Notes: generated by a model not told the origin, from the sequence alone. A stretch of DNA of 64,000 nt from Natrinema amylolyticum (GCF_020515625.1 NZ_JAIWPJ010000001.1:1302001-1366000), one strand, 5' to 3'. Shown: positions 53,412-63,416, counted from the stretch's first letter. Numbers and translations: made by a program.

Positions 53412-54374
53412 TCAGTCGCCGAGCTGTTCCGAAGCGACGGGCTCGAGGTCCGACGACTGCGCGGCGGTGGTGGCGGGAGCGGTGGATCCGAGGCGTCGAA
53501 CGAGCGAGCTACTCACGAGCTGTTGGACGACGTGAAACGCGGTTATGCTGGCGATGATCGCTCCGCCGCCGAACACCGCGCCGACCATCACCGACACGCT
53601 CAGGTTTTTCATCGAACTGGCGAAGAGCACGGAGATGCAATCGTCGCTTCCCAGCCCGCGCGTGTACAACGCGAACGCGAGCCCCGCGCTGAGACACAGC
53701 GCCGCGACCGCGATACCGGCGACGAGCGCGAGTTGAACGAGGCCGACGGTGAGGGCGGAATCTCCGACGCCGACGTAGATCACGATGCCGAGCGTCGCGA
53801 CCGAGAACCCGTCCAGTTGGCCCTCGGAAACGGTCCCGTTCGGAACGAGAGCCGCGAGGACGCCCGCACTCAAGACGATAGCACCGAGTTCGACGACCAT
53901 CTCGGACGCGGAGAGCTCGACCGGCGAGTCGGCGAAGATCGCGATCGTGGTCGGCATCGCGAGGGGAGCGAGGACCATCGAACCGAGCACGATGACAGTC
54001 GCCAGGAGCGTGTTTCCGCCGCTCAAGCGCGTCCAGATGATCGAGCTGCCGGCGGCCAGCGGAGCCGACAGGACGATGAGGACGCCGAGCAAGACGTCCC
54101 CGGAGAGAACCAGCGCGGCGATCGGGTACAGCGCGATCGGCACGAGCAGGTAGAGACAGACGAGCGAGACGAGAACCGGAATCGAGAACGCCCGCGCCGA
54201 GACGTCGCCGAAACTGAACCCGTAAAACGCGGTGAAGATCAGTCCGGCGACGAGGACCGGAACTATCGGCTGCAACGGGGCGGCGAACGCGGGATACGTG
54301 ACGCCGGCGAGCGTGGCGGCCAGGACGACGACAAGCGAACGCTGTGATCGAACGAAATTTCGGATGCGGCCCAT
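53412..54374 (-). CDS. BASS-family (bile acid:Na+ symporter-like) transporter
   Basis: 320 residues, ten membrane helices, strongly hydrophobic. SAPLAAGSSIIWTRLSGGNT and FASSMKNLSVSVMVGAVFGG correspond to the crossover segments that bind sodium and substrate in BASS proteins. The ACR3 arsenite and bile acid/pantoate groups share this fold; substrate unknown. A perfect palindrome lies at 54392-54401, next to its start. Confidence 0.82.
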   Translation of the reverse strand: MGRIRNFVRSQRSLVVVLAATLAGVTYPAFAAPLQPIVPVLVAGLIFTAFYGFSFGDVSARAFSIPVLVSLVCLYLLVPIALYPIAALVLSGDVLLGVLIVLSAPLAAGSSIIWTRLSGGNTLLATVIVLGSMVLAPLAMPTTIAIFADSPVELSASEMVVELGAIVLSAGVLAALVPNGTVSEGQLDGFSVATLGIVIYVGVGDSALTVGLVQLALVAGIAVAALCLSAGLAFALYTRGLGSDDCISVLFASSMKNLSVSVMVGAVFGGGAIIASITAFHVVQQLVSSSLVRRLGSTAPATTAAQSSDLEPVASEQLGD

Positions 54375-54391
54375 TGGTCGGACGATAGCCG

Positions 54392-54418
54392 CGAATATTC
54401 GAAACGGGGAATATAGGT
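54392..54418 (-). promoter_or_regulatory. BASS gene promoter with operator-like palindrome
   Basis: On the minus strand ACCTATATTCC (54408-54418) is TATA-like, 34-44 bases before the ATG. The perfect palindrome CGAATATTCG (54392-54401) sits between it and the start codon, where a repressor could block transcription. Confidence 0.4.
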
Positions 54419-54554
54419 CTTTTCAAGCGGTTTCCGTTCTGATTCAACTGATGACATCTCTCGAACGGAGCGCGGGAATCCCGATCGCGAGAGGAAGTCA
54501 CCGATACCGAACGCGAGTTCCGCGAGCGATTTCGATTAGCGAACCCGTCTTAGT

Positions 54555-54947
54555 CTACCGATCCGCTCGGCGTAGCGCGCGGCTCACGGTCTGTAAGACG
54601 TCCGTCGCTCGCTTCACCTCGGCTCCGCTCTCGACGAAGACGAGCGTTCTCGGCGGCCTCGTCGCCTTCGGCCGCACCCGAAGATCGGCGTCTGCCGCCG
54701 CTTCGGCCGCCGCGTCTTGACCTGCCTCGAACTCGAGGTGGGCCCTGTCGTCGTGGATGAAGACGCGAGCGAGCCGCTCGTCGCGGCGAGTGATATCGTA
54801 GGCGCGAGCGCCGTCGGCCGTCGGTTCGACGTCTCGATCGGCGTTGGTGACGGCGAACGACGCGAGTTCGCCGTCTTCACGGCCGTCGACTTCGCTCGAG
54901 AGGAGTTCGGCGATCCGGCGGCCGTCGGTGATCCGGTCCTCGACCAT
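54555..54947 (-). CDS. Hypothetical acidic protein
   Basis: 130 residues, no recognised family. The first half is acidic with EDITRRDERLARVFIHDDRA-like strands; a coil-like Ala/Glu/Asp segment sits near residues 75-85, then VRPKATRPPRTLVFVESGAE. It resembles small haloarchaeal proteins of unknown function. Its start lies 23 bases beyond the stop of the DUF2240 gene at 54971, and they may be cotranscribed. Confidence 0.65.
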   Translation of the reverse strand: MVEDRITDGRRIAELLSSEVDGREDGELASFAVTNADRDVEPTADGARAYDITRRDERLARVFIHDDRAHLEFEAGQDAAAEAAADADLRVRPKATRPPRTLVFVESGAEVKRATDVLQTVSRALRRADR

Positions 54948-54970
54948 ACCCGTCGGTCGGGACGGCGGAA

Positions 54971-55429
54971 CTAACCGTCTTCGGTGTCGAGGACGGCCGC
55001 CCGGGCGACCGGCGCGAGGTCGTCGACGTCGATCCCCTCGCGGCGGGCGTAGACTACTGCGGCGGCCTCGATGGTCAGCCCGAGTTCCTGCTGGAGGGTG
55101 TTGATCGCACCGACGGCCTCGTGTTTCTCCATCCCTTCGGCGACCAGCGAATCGAGGACGCGTTCGAACGCCGAGCGCTCCCGCAGGAGGTCCTCGTCGG
55201 GGGTGAAGTCCTCCGGCACCGTCACCGCTGCGGGGTCGAACGTGACCGCGAGCCCGTCGTCGCCGCGCTCGAGGAGTCCCTCGCCCGTGGCGACGTCGAT
55301 CAGCCGCTTGGCCTGATCGGGGGAGAACCAGTCCCGATCGAGCGAGAGGGCGACGACGAACTCGTTTTCCTTGAGGCGGCGCGTCCCGTTCTGGATGAAC
55401 GGGGCGGCGACCGCGACGCGGAGGCTCAT
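54971..55429 (-). CDS. DUF2240-family protein
   Basis: 152 residues from ATG 55429 (MSLRVAVAAPFIQNGTRRLK). The N-terminal half has FSPDQAKRLIDVATGEGLLE, a winged-helix-like unit; the rest is acidic and ends in VYARREGIDVDDLAPVARAA. DUF2240 is a euryarchaeal family without assigned function. It is followed by the hypothetical gene at 54555. Confidence 0.82.
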   Translation of the reverse strand: MSLRVAVAAPFIQNGTRRLKENEFVVALSLDRDWFSPDQAKRLIDVATGEGLLERGDDGLAVTFDPAAVTVPEDFTPDEDLLRERSAFERVLDSLVAEGMEKHEAVGAINTLQQELGLTIEAAAVVYARREGIDVDDLAPVARAAVLDTEDG

Positions 55430-55520
55430 CGGAGACGACTTCCTCGAGCGGTGAGAAAACGATGGCGGTTCCGCCCGACCCGCGGTCGGTGCGGGCGGTC
55501 GGTGCAGTGCCGTCCGGCGA

Positions 55521-56168
55521 TCAGTCGGAGGCGCGACCGCCGCCACCGCCGTTGCGATCGGCTCGAGACGGCGGCGGGAACTCGCCGGCGCTCGGGTCCG
55601 GCGTCTCGGGGAGGACGCAGCGGTCGGGTTCGCGGTTGACGTGACGGTACTGATCCGGTGCGTTGGCGAGCGGGTGAGCGGGGTTCTGATCGCTGTCGAT
55701 CCGGGCGGCCCGCACCTCGTCGAACCCGCTGAGTCGGGCCCGAATCCCGCGCCAGTGGTACTCCGTCGCGGTCGGGACGGAGACGGGACGCGGCGATTTC
55801 CCGTCCGGATGCTGCGTCGCGAGGATGGCGCTGTTTACGTTGCTGGCGAGCGCGTCGTGGTCGATGAGGACGCCGACGTTGGCGTCTCGCGGCGCTCGCG
55901 CGGCGAGGACGTCGAGTCCGAGGTGGAGCGCTCGATACTCCGCGACGTTGTTGTCCGGCGGCGTGTCCGCGGTCGCGACGCGTGCGACGCGGGTGCCGTC
56001 GCGCGTTTCGATAACGGCCCCCAGCCCACCGCCCGATCCCCGGAAGGACCCGTCGGTCGCGACGTAGAAGTCACGGTGATGGGTGCGAGGAGGATGGGCG
56101 ATGTGCGGCGTGGGCGACTCGTCGAACAGATCCCGCAGTGCGGACCGGCCGTGAGCGGCCATACCCAT
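55521..56168 (-). CDS. Ribonuclease H-like protein
   Basis: 215 residues. RNase H fold: first Asp in FYVATDGSFRGSGGGLGAVI, Glu in NVAEYRALHLGLD, Asp in VGVLIDHDALA, and the last acidic position in ARIDSDQNPAHPLANA. An N-terminal extension of about 30 residues and a Gly/Arg-rich tail are present. Resembles archaeal RNase HI-type enzymes, which remove RNA from RNA/DNA hybrids. Start at ATG 56168; the first codons (MGMAAHGRSALRD) leave a choice of start among residues 1-3. Confidence 0.82.
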   Translation of the reverse strand: MGMAAHGRSALRDLFDESPTPHIAHPPRTHHRDFYVATDGSFRGSGGGLGAVIETRDGTRVARVATADTPPDNNVAEYRALHLGLDVLAARAPRDANVGVLIDHDALASNVNSAILATQHPDGKSPRPVSVPTATEYHWRGIRARLSGFDEVRAARIDSDQNPAHPLANAPDQYRHVNREPDRCVLPETPDPSAGEFPPPSRADRNGGGGGRASD

Positions 56169-56365
56169 AGTATGCGATGTAGGTTTCTTAAAGTTATGCC
56201 AGTACTCGATTGCTGCGAGCGGGAACGGACGAGCGTTCCGGCGGTCGACGACGCCGCAGTGGACAGGAGCGTTGTGACGACCGACGGAATGGGGAAAGAC
56301 GACCGACTTTGGACGAAATAACGCCTCAACGGGCAGAAACGAACATATCCCTCACCAACAACCAG

Positions 56366-56377
56366 TATATATAAATA
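56366..56377 (+). promoter_or_regulatory. TATA box of the dipeptide transporter operon
   Basis: TATATATAAATA lies 23-34 bases before the ATG at 56400. It is the strongest TATA-like sequence in the window and predicts leaderless expression. Confidence 0.7.
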
Positions 56378-56399
56378 ATGTCATCGTATTCCATGGCGT

Positions 56400-57995
56400 A
56401 TGCAGGGTGCTGACACGACACGACTCGACCGACGAACCCTCTTGAAGATCACGGGTGCCGCGGGGACGACGGGTCTGGCAGCGATGGGTGGCTGCCTCAG
56501 CGATCCGGGTAGCGACGACGAAACCAACGAGATCACGATCACGCTCTCGCAGTTCCCGGACACCATCGACCCGCTCGATCACATCACCGGGGACTACTTC
56601 GACGTGTACGATCACATCTACGAGCCGCTGTTCGACTTCGAACCCGGTGAGGGAATCTTCTCTCGCGTCGTCGAAGACTGGGAAGCCCAGGGCGACGGCT
56701 CGACCGAGCTCTCCCTCCGGGACGGCGTCGTCTTCCACAACGGCGACGATCTGACCGCGGAGGACGTCGCCTGGACGATCAATCGAACCGTCGATCCGGA
56801 GATGGGCGTTCCGAGCCCGATCGGAACCTACGGGCTGGGTTCGATCGAGGGTGCGAGCGCGATCGACGACACGACCGTCTCGGTCGAGTACTCCGCCGCA
56901 CCCGGGCTCGCGGAGTTCGAGTTCGGGAACTACGCCAGAGCGATCGACAAGGAGTGGGCGATCGAGAACCACGACGCCGAAAACGACGCGATCTCCGGCT
57001 CCGATCCCGAGGACTTCAACGGGACGGGACCGTACGAGGTCGTCGACTTCACGTCCGGCGAGGAGATCGTCCTCGAGCGGTTCGACGACTACTGGGGCGA
57101 CGAGCCACCGTTCGAGCGCGTGACGTTCAACGCGGACGGCGAATCCAGCGGCCGAGTGAACTCGCTCGAGACGGGAGAGACCGATCTCACGATCAACATC
57201 CTCCCGGAGGACGTCGATACGGTCCGGAGCGCCGACGGCGTCGAGATCAGACAGGTGACGAGCTTCCGGAACATCTTCTGTCCGATGAAGAACACGGTCG
57301 AGCCGTTCGACAGTCAGGAGTTCCGGCAGGCGATGAACTACGCCGTCGACAATCAGGAGATCGTCGACACGATCCTCAGCGGGTTCGGCGAACCGCGAGG
57401 CCAGCCCGTCGCGCCGGGGATCAACGGGTTCAACGACGACATCGAACCGTACGAACAGGACATCGGGATGGCCGAGAGCCTCGTCGAGGAGAGCGGCTAC
57501 GGCGGCGTGGAGATCGAACTGACCGCGCCACAGGGGCGATACCTCAACGACGCCGACGTCGGCGAGACCGTCGCCGACCAGATCGATCAGCTCGAGAACG
57601 TCAGTTGCGAGTCGAACATCGTCGACTTCGGGGTCGTCTCGGACGCGAATCAGGCGGGGGTCGATCCCGACGGGTTCGAGATCCCGTTCTACATGATCGG
57701 GTGGGGGACCATCACCGGCGACACCGACTACGGTGTCCAGGGCTTCTTTACGATCCCGGATAACCCGAACCGGACGTTCGACGACGAAGAGCTCAGCGAT
57801 GCGATCCTCGAGAGTCAGCAGATCGAGGACCCGGACGAGCGCCGACAGCAACTCGAGGAGGTCAATCAGATGGCTCACGAGAAGGCACCGTTCGTCTTCC
57901 TCCACACGCAGGAGAGCATCTACGGCGTCAGGGAGGACATCGAGTGGGAGCCGCGCGAGGACGAGACCGTCTACATCTGGGGCATGGAGACGTAA
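56400..57995 (+). CDS. Dipeptide/oligopeptide ABC substrate-binding lipoprotein
   Basis: Extracellular binding protein (SBP family 5) of the five-gene transporter operon. 531 residues. N-terminus: LDRRTLLKITGAAG twin-arginine signal, lipobox AMGGC with C32 lipidated. Family marks include QFPDTIDPLDHITGDYFDVY and DGVVFHNGDDLTAEDVAWTI. The ligand may be peptides or another solute; assignment rests on family. First gene after a strong promoter. Confidence 0.93.
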   Translation: MQGADTTRLDRRTLLKITGAAGTTGLAAMGGCLSDPGSDDETNEITITLSQFPDTIDPLDHITGDYFDVYDHIYEPLFDFEPGEGIFSRVVEDWEAQGDGSTELSLRDGVVFHNGDDLTAEDVAWTINRTVDPEMGVPSPIGTYGLGSIEGASAIDDTTVSVEYSAAPGLAEFEFGNYARAIDKEWAIENHDAENDAISGSDPEDFNGTGPYEVVDFTSGEEIVLERFDDYWGDEPPFERVTFNADGESSGRVNSLETGETDLTINILPEDVDTVRSADGVEIRQVTSFRNIFCPMKNTVEPFDSQEFRQAMNYAVDNQEIVDTILSGFGEPRGQPVAPGINGFNDDIEPYEQDIGMAESLVEESGYGGVEIELTAPQGRYLNDADVGETVADQIDQLENVSCESNIVDFGVVSDANQAGVDPDGFEIPFYMIGWGTITGDTDYGVQGFFTIPDNPNRTFDDEELSDAILESQQIEDPDERRQQLEEVNQMAHEKAPFVFLHTQESIYGVREDIEWEPREDETVYIWGMET

Positions 57996-58058
57996 CGGCG
58001 GACCACGCCCGAGAACGAAAGAGACGGTTCCGACCGTCCGATTCCATGATACGTCCAC

Positions 58059-59048
58059 ATGTCGATGGCTAAGTTTCTCACACGGCGGTTACTGCAGGGG
58101 ATATTCGTCATCTGGGGAGTCGTAACGATCATGTTCGGACTCCGGGCGGTGGCGCCCGGCGATCCGGCGAACATGATGCTCGCGGAGGGTGCGACCCAGG
58201 AGCTGGTCGAACAGGTCAGACGCGAAGAGGGATTGAACGAGCCGGTCTACGTCCAGTACGTGGACTACGTACAGGGGCTGGTCACCGGTGACTTCGGGTA
58301 CTCCTGGCAGTCGAACCGAGAAGTCGAGGCGATGGTCATCGAGCGCATCCCGGCGACGGTCGAACTGACGATCGCCGCGACGATCGTCGCACTCGTCATC
58401 GCGATCCCCCTGGGCGTGATTTCGGCGACGCGCCGGAACGAACCCGCCGACTACGGTGCCACGCTGTTCTCGCTGCTCGGCATCTCGACGCCGAACTTCT
58501 GGCTCGGGCTCATGCTGATCCTCGTGTTCGGCGTCTGGGCCGGTCTCTTGCCGACCGGTCGCCGGCCGGTCGGCTTCGGAGAGGCCGTGCTAACGCTCGT
58601 CCGGTACGGATCGGTCTACGATCTGCTCGTCTGGCTGAAACACATCGCACTCCCCGCGCTCACGCTCGGGACGTACTTCACGGCGCTCATCACCCGCCTC
58701 ACCCGGAGCGGCATGGTCGACGAACTCGGCAAGCCCTACGTCACGGCGAGTCGGGCGAAGGGGCTCCCCTCGGTTCTCGTGCGGTACAAACACGTGCTGC
58801 GGAATACGATGATCCCGGTCATCACGGTCCTCGGGCTCCAGATGGGGACCCTGATGGGCGGTGCGGTCATCACGGAGACCGTGTTCAACTGGCCGGGTCT
58901 CGGACTCCGCCTCATCGACGCGCTCGGCACGCGAGACTGGCCGCTCATGCAGGGGATCGTGGTGTTCATCGCCGTCGCGTTCGTGACGATCAACATCGCC
59001 GTCGACGCCGTCTATAGCTATCTCGACCCACAGGTGAGCGAGGGATGA
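58059..59048 (+). CDS. Dipeptide ABC transporter permease DppB-like
   Basis: 329 residues from ATG 58059, with in-frame Met at residue 3 as an alternative. Six membrane helices. The N-terminal segment FLTRRLLQGIFVIWGVVTIM and the EAA-type loop RLTRSGMVDELGKPYVTASR AKGLPS are typical of DppB/OppB. It forms a heterodimer with the product of the next gene, which overlaps by four bases. Confidence 0.94.
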   Translation: MSMAKFLTRRLLQGIFVIWGVVTIMFGLRAVAPGDPANMMLAEGATQELVEQVRREEGLNEPVYVQYVDYVQGLVTGDFGYSWQSNREVEAMVIERIPATVELTIAATIVALVIAIPLGVISATRRNEPADYGATLFSLLGISTPNFWLGLMLILVFGVWAGLLPTGRRPVGFGEAVLTLVRYGSVYDLLVWLKHIALPALTLGTYFTALITRLTRSGMVDELGKPYVTASRAKGLPSVLVRYKHVLRNTMIPVITVLGLQMGTLMGGAVITETVFNWPGLGLRLIDALGTRDWPLMQGIVVFIAVAFVTINIAVDAVYSYLDPQVSEG

Positions 59049-60040
59049 TCTCGGACCGAATCAAATCGAACCTGGGACAGACGTTCAGGGAGAGCCTGCT
59101 GCCGAAGCTCGGCCTCCTGTTGCTGGCCTCGATCGTCTTCATGGCGGTGTTCGCACCGGTACTGGCCACCCACGATCCGACGCGGACAGGCTACTACGAC
59201 GATCAGGGGGCGGAGTATCCGCCGCTGGGGCACGAATACACGACGTCGGTCTCAGACAGCGGCGATATCGCCGACGTGACGGTCGAGCCGACCACCGAAC
59301 ACGTACTCGGGACGAACAACGTCGGACAGGACGTCTACTCGCGGTTCCTCTACGGAGCTCGAGTCTCACTGCTCGTCGGCCTCCTCGGGACGGCGCTGGC
59401 GATGGCGATCGGCGTTCCGATCGGACTGACCGCGGGCTACTACGGCGGTCGCGTCGACGACGGGCTGATGCGTATCGCCGACACCATGCTCGCGTTCCCG
59501 GCGCTCGTACTCGCCCTGGCACTGATCGGCGTCTTCGGGGAGTCACCGGTCTACGTCCCCGACCCGATCGTGGCGCTCGGACTGGTCGAGGGGATGCCCG
59601 ACTCGATTCCGATCCCGGGGACGGTCACGATCGTCGCCGGACTCGTCACCTGGGTCTGGTTCGCGCGCGTCGCCCGCGGCGAGGCGCTGTCGATCCGCAG
59701 CGAGGAGTACGTCAAGGCCGCGAAGAGCTTCGGGACGAGCGACAGGACGATCCTGATCAAACACGTGCTTCCGAACAGCCTCACGCCAATTATCGTCCTC
59801 GCGACGATTCAGGTCGCCGCCATCATCCTGCTCGAGGCCTCGCTGGCGTATCTCGGGTTCTCCGGGACGACGCTCTCGTGGGGCTACGAGATCGAGCGGG
59901 GACAGGACGTCCTGCGGACCCGACCGTGGGTCGCCATGGTGCCGGGGGTCGGGATCGTCTTGGCAGTGATCAGCGTCAATCTGCTCGGGGACTGGCTCCG
60001 CGACGCACTGGATCCGAACATCGAAGGAGAAGGCCGATGA
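59045..60040 (+). CDS. Dipeptide ABC transporter permease DppC-like
   Basis: 331 residues. N-terminal membrane helix, a long external loop (about 40-95) with LGTNNVGQDVYSRFLYGARV, then five helices. EAA loop region VKAAKSFGTSDRTILIKHVL. Overlaps dppB by four bases and dppD by four, so the permease and ATPase are coupled. Confidence 0.94.
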   Translation: MISDRIKSNLGQTFRESLLPKLGLLLLASIVFMAVFAPVLATHDPTRTGYYDDQGAEYPPLGHEYTTSVSDSGDIADVTVEPTTEHVLGTNNVGQDVYSRFLYGARVSLLVGLLGTALAMAIGVPIGLTAGYYGGRVDDGLMRIADTMLAFPALVLALALIGVFGESPVYVPDPIVALGLVEGMPDSIPIPGTVTIVAGLVTWVWFARVARGEALSIRSEEYVKAAKSFGTSDRTILIKHVLPNSLTPIIVLATIQVAAIILLEASLAYLGFSGTTLSWGYEIERGQDVLRTRPWVAMVPGVGIVLAVISVNLLGDWLRDALDPNIEGEGR

Positions 60041-61422
60041 CAGGGAACATACTTCGCGTCTCCGACCTTTCGACGCGCTACTTCACGCAGGAGGGACAGG
60101 TAAACGCGGTCTCGTCACTCGATCTCGAGATCGAGCGCGGCGAGGTCTTCGGAATCGTCGGCGAGAGCGGCAGCGGGAAGAGCGTCACCGCCCGCTCGGT
60201 CATGGACCTGATCGAGCCGCCGGGCGAGATCACCGACGGCGAGATCCGCTACCGAAACGCCGACCTCGCCGGAGCGATCGCTGACGACCACCCGGACGCG
60301 GTCGACGGGGAGTTCGTGAAGCTGCTCGAGCTCCCCGATCGCGTCAGGCGATCGCTGCGGGGGACGTCGTTCAGCATGATCTTCCAGGACCCGGAGAGCA
60401 GTTTCAACCCGACGCTCACCGTCGGCGAACAGCTCGCAGAGGCCGTCGAGGTCCAGCGGCGGGCCAGCGCCACCCCGCGATCGACCCGTGCCAGAACCCA
60501 GTCCGAGGAGTACTCGCTGGGATCGCTGCTGCTCTCCAAACTACTCCCCTCGCGGGCGTACGTTAGCGAGGAGAGCCGCGAGCGGGCGATCGAACTGCTC
60601 GAGCTGGTCGGCATCCCGGATCCGGTCGAGCGAGTCGACGAGTACCCACACGAGTACTCCGGCGGGATGCTTCAGCGGGCGATGATCGCCCAGGCGCTGG
60701 CCGGCGAGCCGGACGTACTGATCGCCGACGAGCCGACGACGGCGCTCGACGTGACGATCCAGGCCCAGATTCTCGACTTGCTCGACGAGCTGCAGCGAGA
60801 GACCGAGATGACGATCCTGCTGATCACGCACAATCTCGGCGTCATCGCGCGCATGTGCGATCGAGTCGGCGTGATGTACGCCGGCGAGATCGTCGAGCGC
60901 GGGACCTTGGAGGACGTCTTCGACGAGCAGGTCCACCCCTATACCGAAGGGCTGCTCGGCTCGGTTCCCTCCCTCGAGGGGGGCGCGGCGCGACGTCGAG
61001 GGAACTCGGAGAGTTCCCGACCAGTGGAAGACGAAGTCTTCCAAGACGCCGCGGATAGTCGAGCGGCCGAGCCGCGAGACGACGCGGCCGGCCGGCTCCG
61101 GCCGATTCCGGGGAACGTCCCGAGCCTCCTCGATCACGAGATGGGCGACCGGTGTCACTTCGCCGATCGGTGCCCGAAAGCGATGGAGGACTGTCTCGAG
61201 CACCCGCCGGAGTATCCGGCCGACGGGAGTGATGACCACCGAGCGCGCTGTGTGCTCGCCGAAACGGAGTACGACGAGGACGCGGCGCTCCCGGACGGCT
61301 ACTTCGACGAGGCGGAACGGCCGGCCGGAGACAAACACGCCGGGCCGGAGGAGCCCGAGACCGAGCCTCCCGAGGAGCGGTCACGGCCGCCGGCCGAGAC
61401 CACCGGAGGTGAACACCAGTGA
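60037..61422 (+). CDS. Dipeptide ABC transporter ATPase DppD-like
   Basis: 461 residues from ATG 60037. Walker [11 protein letters not shown]-loop [10 protein letters not shown], signature [14 protein letters not shown], Walker [14 protein letters not shown]-terminal region with cysteines ([16 protein letters not shown]) follows. Residues about 316-355, from [11 protein letters not shown] to [13 protein letters not shown], are an insert between GSVPSLEGG and [13 protein letters not shown], made by the palindromic repeat listed separately. A disordered acidic tail closes the protein. Confidence 0.94.
   Translation: MTGNILRVSDLSTRYFTQEGQVNAVSSLDLEIERGEVFGIVGESGSGKSVTARSVMDLIEPPGEITDGEIRYRNADLAGAIADDHPDAVDGEFVKLLELPDRVRRSLRGTSFSMIFQDPESSFNPTLTVGEQLAEAVEVQRRASATPRSTRARTQSEEYSLGSLLLSKLLPSRAYVSEESRERAIELLELVGIPDPVERVDEYPHEYSGGMLQRAMIAQALAGEPDVLIADEPTTALDVTIQAQILDLLDELQRETEMTILLITHNLGVIARMCDRVGVMYAGEIVERGTLEDVFDEQVHPYTEGLLGSVPSLEGGAARRRGNSESSRPVEDEVFQDAADSRAAEPRDDAAGRLRPIPGNVPSLLDHEMGDRCHFADRCPKAMEDCLEHPPEYPADGSDDHRARCVLAETEYDEDAALPDGYFDEAERPAGDKHAGPEEPETEPPEERSRPPAETTGGEHQ
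61000..61083 (+). repeat. Palindromic repeat inserted in frame in dppD
   Basis: Three hairpins in a row: GGGAACTC-gga-GAGTTCCC (61000-61018), TGGAAGAC-gaa-GTCTTCCA (61025-61043) and GCGGC-cga-GCCGC (61062-61075), ending in GAGACGAC. Bases 61057-61083 match the pyrF insert (36352-36378, opposite strand) at 26 of 27 positions and encode the same peptide, SRAAEPRDD. The other hairpins differ in sequence between the two copies but keep pairing. Confidence 0.8.
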
Positions 61423-62735
61423 GCGCCGACGAGCCGCTCGTCCGCGTCGACGGCCTGCAGAAGTACTTCTGGGAGAACGACTCGCTGCTCGACCGCCTGC
61501 TGGGCGAGGATCCCGTCCCCGTCCGCGCCGTCGACGGCGTCAGCTTCGACATCTACGAGGGCGAGACCCTGGGGCTGGTCGGCGAGTCCGGCTGCGGGAA
61601 GTCGACGGCGGGGGAAACGCTGCTCCGCTTGCAGGACCCCACCGACGGTCGGGTCGAGTTCGACGGCGAAGCGGTCTACGACCTCAGCGGCGCCGCCCTC
61701 ACCGATTTCCGCCGGAGCGCACAGGTCGTCTTTCAGGACCCCTTCTCGAGTCTCGATCCGCGGATGACGATCGGCGATATCGTCCGACAGCCCCTCGACG
61801 TCCACGAGGTCGGGACCGCGGACGAACGACGGGAGCGAGTCCGCGAGTTGCTCGAGCGCGTCGGGCTCTCGGCCGACCAGCTCGACCGCTACCCGCACGA
61901 GTTCTCCGGCGGCCAGCGCCAGCGGATCGGTATCGCGCGCGCGCTGGCCTTAGAGCCCGAGTTCGTCGTGCTCGACGAACCGACGTCGGCGCTGGACGTC
62001 TCCGTACAAGCACAGGTGCTGAACCTGCTCGACGACCTGCAGGCGGAGTTCGATCTCACGTACCTGCTGATCAGCCACGACCTCTCCGTGATCCGGCACG
62101 TCTGTGACCGCGTCGCCGTGATGTATCTCGGCGAGATCGTCGAGATCGGACCCGTCGGAGAGCTGTTCGAGGCGCCGAAACACCCCTACACGCGGGCCCT
62201 ACTCGAGAGCGTGCCTCGGGCCTCGACCGAGGAGCGCGACCGCGATCGGGAGACGCTCGCCGGCGACGTGCCCTCGCCGCGGGATCCGCCGAGCGGCTGT
62301 CGGTTCCGGACCCGGTGTCCGCTGGTGATCCCGCCCGCGGACCTCGAGATCGAGCAGGCGACCTACCGCGAGCTCATGACGCTGCGCGAGCGGATCGAAC
62401 GGCGCGACATTTCCCTCGAGTCCGTCGGCGACGGCGATCGGTTCGCGGTCGAGGACGGCGGCGTTCCGGAGGCCGACGTGCCGGCATTCGTCGCGGCGCT
62501 GCAGGACCGATTGCTCGACGTCGAACTGCCCGCGCGCCACGACGCGATCGTCGAGGACGCGCTCTCGGAACTGGCCGCTGGGAACTGGGAGGCGGCCGCA
62601 GCGCAGTTACGGACGGCCTACGAGAGCGTCTGCGAACGGAATCACCCCGGACTCGGTACCGGGGACCATCCGGTGGCCTGTCACTGCTACGGTGTGGCGA
62701 GCGATCGGACGGTCGATCCGGATTCGCTCTCGTGA
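61419..62735 (+). CDS. Dipeptide ABC transporter ATPase DppF-like
   Basis: 438 residues from GTG 61419, overlapping dppD as GTGA. Walker [11 protein letters not shown]-loop [10 protein letters not shown], signature [13 protein letters not shown], Walker [12 protein letters not shown]. After the ATPase core, CRFRTRCP (about 291-298) and the final HPVACHCYG (about 418-426) form the cysteine pattern of the family. They are separated by about 120 residues, mostly an acidic helical insert ([19 protein letters not shown] and following) absent from bacterial DppF. Confidence 0.93.
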   Translation: MSADEPLVRVDGLQKYFWENDSLLDRLLGEDPVPVRAVDGVSFDIYEGETLGLVGESGCGKSTAGETLLRLQDPTDGRVEFDGEAVYDLSGAALTDFRRSAQVVFQDPFSSLDPRMTIGDIVRQPLDVHEVGTADERRERVRELLERVGLSADQLDRYPHEFSGGQRQRIGIARALALEPEFVVLDEPTSALDVSVQAQVLNLLDDLQAEFDLTYLLISHDLSVIRHVCDRVAVMYLGEIVEIGPVGELFEAPKHPYTRALLESVPRASTEERDRDRETLAGDVPSPRDPPSGCRFRTRCPLVIPPADLEIEQATYRELMTLRERIERRDISLESVGDGDRFAVEDGGVPEADVPAFVAALQDRLLDVELPARHDAIVEDALSELAAGNWEAAAAQLRTAYESVCERNHPGLGTGDHPVACHCYGVASDRTVDPDSLS

Positions 62736-62913
62736 CGGCCACATACAGGATCTCGAAACAGTCCCGAAACGATCCATGAACGGCTTATTCGCCGAAATTA
62801 CGGTTTTCCCGGCCCGTAGCGGGATCCTTCGAGATCGAGGTCGAATCGACCGGGTTGGAGACCCAATCTGTGTTGGCAGCAGGGGTAATACCACTGGGGG
62901 GCTTGGAAGAGAT

Positions 62914-63279
62914 ATGAACCAGACGAACGCCAGCCGGATGGAAGCGGCCTGTTCCCTCCTCGCCGAGTCCGAACGGCGGTTTCTGCTCTATCAACTCGCG
63001 GACGATCACACCGCGAACCTCGAGGACCTCGTCACGCAGGTCGCGGTTTGGGAGCTCGACGCCCGTCCGGAAACGATCGACAAGGACGTGAGACAGCGCG
63101 TCTACGTCTCGCTCGTCCACAACCACCTGCCGCGACTCGAGGACTACGATATCATCGAGTACGACCTGCGGAGCGGCGATATCGTGCTAGCGGAGGGATT
63201 CGACGACATCAAACCGCTGCTCGAGCAGTTCCGACAGACCGAGGAGAAACCCGAGATCCGCGAACGACCCCCGCTCTGA
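62914..63279 (+). CDS. DUF7344 winged-helix protein
   Basis: 121 residues from ATG 62914 (MNQTNASRMEAACSLLAESE). The helix pattern LLAESERRFLLYQLADDH, with VYVSLVHNHLPRLEDYDIIE as the wing region, is the DUF7344 family, common in haloarchaea and thought to be DNA-binding. It follows the transporter operon by 178 bases on the same strand, with its own start. No ligand domain. Confidence 0.85.
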   Translation: MNQTNASRMEAACSLLAESERRFLLYQLADDHTANLEDLVTQVAVWELDARPETIDKDVRQRVYVSLVHNHLPRLEDYDIIEYDLRSGDIVLAEGFDDIKPLLEQFRQTEEKPEIRERPPL

Positions 63280-63416
63280 GCCGGCCGTCCGATCCGAAAT
63301 CGGCCGCTGAATACTCTCCACATCCCGTCCTCTTCCGACGAGCGAGCCGCTGGCTCGCTCGACGCCGTATTCGGTCGAATCGAAACGCATAGGGGATCTC
63401 TATCGAGAGAGTCACT

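Noticed and set aside
56352-58058. 568-codon minus-strand open frame opposite the dipeptide-binding protein gene
   Set aside because: Covers the binding-protein gene almost exactly and has no recognisable fold; antisense shadow.
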